DNA of 64,000 nt from Sphaerosporella brunnea (lineage: Eukaryota > Ascomycota > Pezizomycetes > Pezizales > Pyronemataceae): assembly GCA_008704415.1 (NCBI GenBank), contig VXIS01000136.1:1-64000 (forward strand). Reading direction: 5' to 3'. The first letter of the stretch is position 1. The number at the start of each line of letters is the position of its first letter. The notes beneath the pieces are model-generated. The model had not been told where the DNA came from and did no database searches. It worked only from the letters and a program-made list of their open reading frames with translations. Of the stretch, positions 61,301 through 64,000 are shown in pieces. Both the position numbers and the translations under genes were made by a program.

Positions 61301-61755
61301 ATAGCTTTCGAGGCGGACGGGGTCGCTGGGGACTGGTCAGTGGGTATTGGAGGTAGCTCCCGATCTTGCACGCTGTGAAACGAGGAAGCTCGCGACGGTG
61401 GTGTCTGTGGCCTGGATATACTATCGTTCTCTGACCTGACCGCGTCGCCTTCAGGCAGTGAGATGGTTGGCATCGGAGGAACGTCCTGATCGGGAGGTGG
61501 TGTATCAAAGCGCTGCTCCTTCGGCTCGGTCGTGGAAGGTGAACCTTCGTCTGCATCCTCATGAGTCAGGGATAATGCATCGTCATTTCCTGATTCTTCT
61601 ACTTTGTCGTCGCCATTAACGGGCTCTAGTGCATTTGCGGTGGATGTGGGATCCTCTTCTTCGAGTTTGGTTGCTGGCGACAAAGGGGCTTCAGCTTCCG
61701 ATGTTACGCTGGCCTCATCTGGCGGAGATGCTTCGGGGATGTGTTCCTCGGCCAT
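55353..61755 (-). CDS. SEC7: Arf guanine nucleotide exchange factor Sec7
   Basis: Large BIG/Sec7-type exchange factor that activates Arf1 at the trans-Golgi. ATG 61755 begins MAEEHIPEASPPDEASVTSE; the first 200 residues are acidic and Ser/Pro-rich. The DCB region follows (SSMVFVVQALETIGASKEAK), then the HUS box in RALVEIYLNYDCDDSALDNM. The Sec7 domain runs from RKTALMESIRQFNFKPKRGV through FLQSFRLPGEAQKIDRFMLK, whose Glu is the catalytic finger, and NTDQHSEKLKGKARMTKEDF to NADLPEEYLGSIYDEI. The HDS regions include ALTEGNLLKSSWWDVLMCIS, FSLQKLVEISYHNMDRIRVE and WSTIWAILGEHFNQ. Introns lie at about 59888-59905, 59605-59660, 57470-57570, 57170-57235, 56800-56850 and 55690-55765. About 1,850-1,900 residues, typical of filamentous fungi. 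Confidence 0.95.
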
Positions 61756-62129
61756 GGCGATGGCTCTTCCCGGTGCAATAGGAGAGATGCGGGATCCAAA
61801 GCTGCCTCCAAGTTCCCAAGTTCGCAGTTATATATTGGGGGACGGGGTGGTTGGAGGAGATGCGTAACGGATACCGGAAAGGTAGAATTATGCAAGTTAT
61901 TTCCTCGAGGTAGGTATGCTTTGGTTCCGCACTAAAAAGTTGACGACGCGGCTGATGGAGCAACGCAACCTTTGATTAAATTCATTTCAGAGGTCAGGTG
62001 ACCGAGTCATGGTTCGTGATTCACTCTTTTGAAGAACTCTATCTTGACATGACAACAGCCACAGAGATGCAAAAGAAACAACAAAATTGCTTTAGATCGA
62101 CAGGAAAGAATATTTCCGAAAGAATTGGT
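61756..62129. other. Intergenic region SEC7-GH76 gene
   Basis: SEC7 promoter side and the 3' flank of the GH76 gene. No gene or repeat recognised. Confidence 0.35.
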
Positions 62130-63708
62130 CTAAAAGCTGACCCACCAGGAAAACACCAGTACACCAAGCACCGCTCCCACTGTTGCGGCTGACGCTCCAC
62201 CTTTGTCCTTCGCGCTGATTTGTTGGTCTTTGTCAGAAAAACTTCCTTTCCCATCGCTTCCCGCCCCTGGATCTCCTTTGCTTATCCCCCCAGCCCTCTC
62301 ACTGGCATATTTCCTCGAGCCCAACACCAGGGTGCTTTGGATTGTTTCCAGTGCACTCAATTGTTCACCCACTCCCCACCATTTTTCCCATTCCTTCTCG
62401 GTCCATCTCATCCCGCAAGTATTGCGGTCTTCCCCCCAAGAACAAAACTTCGCAGCAGCAACAGCTGAAGCTCGGAGTTTGGGCATGATCCATTCGGCGG
62501 TGAATGGGGCCATCTTTACGGTCATTGCCATGCAACGCGAGAAGAATGCCTTTCTCTCATGTTAATCCATCCACAAGTCGCGAGTTGGTGGGGTGCTTAG
62601 CAACCTTGAATGAACGTTGATCCACGTTGCAGGTACCGTGAGGCTCGCAAGCCATCTCAACTACGATGTCGTCCTTGAAAAAGACTTTTGTAGTTTTCAT
62701 GACTCCATCAACACGCTCAGCCCAGAGGCGTTCGCCGCCGGTCTATTTCTCGAGATGTCAGGTATAAATGCACATCTACTGACGCCCAGGGAAGGTGAAT
62801 AATGTCTTACGAAGTCGTAAAGGAAGGATGCCCCTGCAAGGTACAGTCCAGCATTATACGTCCACTGGATTGGATCGACTTTGGAACAGTCGTCTGTGAT
62901 ATCGTAACCATCGTAAAACCGATAGTCTTCGGTCATGAGGCCAACCTGCCGTGTCCAGTCCCAAGTCTTCACAGCCCAGTCCATGTAGGTACTGTTACCA
63001 GTATATCTAGCCAGCCGTGAAGCAAGCAAGAAGAAGGCCCCATTCGATACGGTATTCTTATAATGGTAACCCCTGTTAAAGCTATATATCTGCCACCGCA
63101 GGCCGCCGCCACAGTATTCTTCGTCCCACCGGGCAGCTTGAGTGTTGAATACGGCCTGTGCGAGCGAGAGCCATTGAGGTTGGTCATCTGGTGGATTGGG
63201 GAATCTCCGCTCCGCAGCAGACATCACTGTGAGGCCCCAAAAACCCTGATCGTCGTTACCGAGCGACTTGGACTGATTCGGCGGCATGTAGTTCCAATCG
63301 GGGCCGACCTGATGAAGCAATGCTTCTGTGATGCAGGGGTTATATCCTTCGTCTCCCGTGTAGAACCAATAATCAATCAGCCCCTGCTGACAGTAAGCAA
63401 GAGCTCTAAAAATGGTCCTAATAAGGGCAAACCCCGAAAACTCCCCCGCCTTCCCACCAGTAGTAAGGGTCCCCGAAGAGGCCTGGTATCATCCCCGTCT
63501 GGTTTCCGGGATAGAACTGCATCATCTTGTAGGCCACTTTCTGGGAAACTTTCCGGATGGATTCTACTTATACCGATGCGAACATCAGCATCTCTCTTTC
63601 CGTGCTTCGGGTGAGCTACTGACGGGGATCGTCAACATCCAACTCGTGTCCGAGAACAGTACTCGAAGGCCATAGCAGCAGAAGGAAGCAAATCAACCAC
63701 CGCAGCAT
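62130..63708 (-). CDS. DCW1: GH76 GPI-anchored mannosidase/transglycosidase (Dfg5/Dcw1 family)
   Basis: Cell-wall enzyme thought to process GPI-glycans and attach mannoproteins to the wall. ATG 63708 begins [20 protein letters not shown], a clear signal peptide. Exon 2 reads [40 protein letters not shown]. After an intron come [20 protein letters not shown] and [32 protein letters not shown]; the Asp pair in NDDQ is the likely catalytic site. Then [20 protein letters not shown] and [26 protein letters not shown]. The last exons give [18 protein letters not shown] and [20 protein letters not shown]. It ends with a hydrophobic GPI-type signal ([18 protein letters not shown]). Five exons or so, about 440 residues. 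Confidence 0.93.
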
Positions 63709-64000
63709 GGTTGAAATATCGAGAAGCGGATTGACGAGAGCACAGGGGAAGCTGTTGTCAGCGTGTCCAATTTACGGAAAGGTAAAACGAGGTGCGGGGT
63801 TGTGTTTGTCATTCAAAGTATCCATCGAAATCCAGCCACAGGACCATTGAATCGTGCACAAATGACACACAATGTTGTCGACTGCCTGATATATGATGCG
63901 TAGATGCATGGAAATCACGCGACTTCATTGAAACAGTGAAGAGCATTGAGGACCAGACTGATGGTAAGTGTTCACAAACGACGCAAGCCGCTCTCTACCT
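63709..64000. other. Upstream region of the GH76 gene
   Basis: About 290 bases to the window edge. No gene recognised. It presumably holds the promoter of the GH76 gene. Confidence 0.3.

Overview
This window is nuclear DNA of a filamentous ascomycete (Pezizomycotina). The basis is short GT-AG introns, mostly about 50-100 bases, in nearly every gene, close packing of housekeeping genes on both strands, and fungal-specific genes: LYS2 of the alpha-aminoadipate lysine pathway, a GH76 GPI-anchored wall enzyme, PAL1 and fungal RIB1. The class within Pezizomycotina cannot be fixed from this sequence.

Layout. 0-16 kb: a GNAT acetyltransferase with a hydrophobic tail, FCF1 (rRNA processing), RIB1 (riboflavin), an inverted-repeat mobile element at 5.16-5.74 kb, LYS2, a CDP-alcohol phosphotransferase (EPT1/CPT1 type) and USB1 (U6 snRNA processing), all genes on the minus strand. 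15.3-16.2 kb is a small repeat island with a possible transposon end and a strong hairpin. 16.6-26.7 kb: PAL1, ZIM17, an unknown Cys-rich protein, RAE1, UBA3 and PRP43. 27.4-34.1 kb: mitochondrial ribosomal protein uS10m (RSM10) carrying a ten-copy 16-residue repeat tail, a divergent NIF3-type small protein, a small conserved-looking gene with an 18-base exon, a broken RPC11-like gene and an ankyrin protein. 34.2-46.2 kb: a short inverted-repeat element, FAD1, RTP1, VPS29, NOC2, another inverted-repeat element and GPN3. 47.3-64 kb: HPPD, an inverted-repeat pair, TFC6, an LMBR1-type membrane protein, SEC7 and a DFG5/DCW1 GH76 enzyme.

The genes form no single pathway. Loose themes are ribosome and RNA metabolism (FCF1, NOC2, PRP43, USB1, RSM10), RNA polymerase assembly and Pol III (RTP1, GPN3, TFC6, RPC11-like), flavin synthesis (RIB1 and FAD1), trafficking (VPS29, SEC7) and amino-acid metabolism (LYS2, HPPD). 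I see no secondary-metabolite cluster, no CRISPR array and no new multi-gene system. The more unusual signals are the repeat-extended uS10m, the foldback element with two inward related ORF starts, several small inverted-repeat elements, two very short exons and the damaged Pol III subunit gene. Gene models were spliced by hand from reading frames, GT/AG sites and remembered family patterns, so exact exon edges are predictions.
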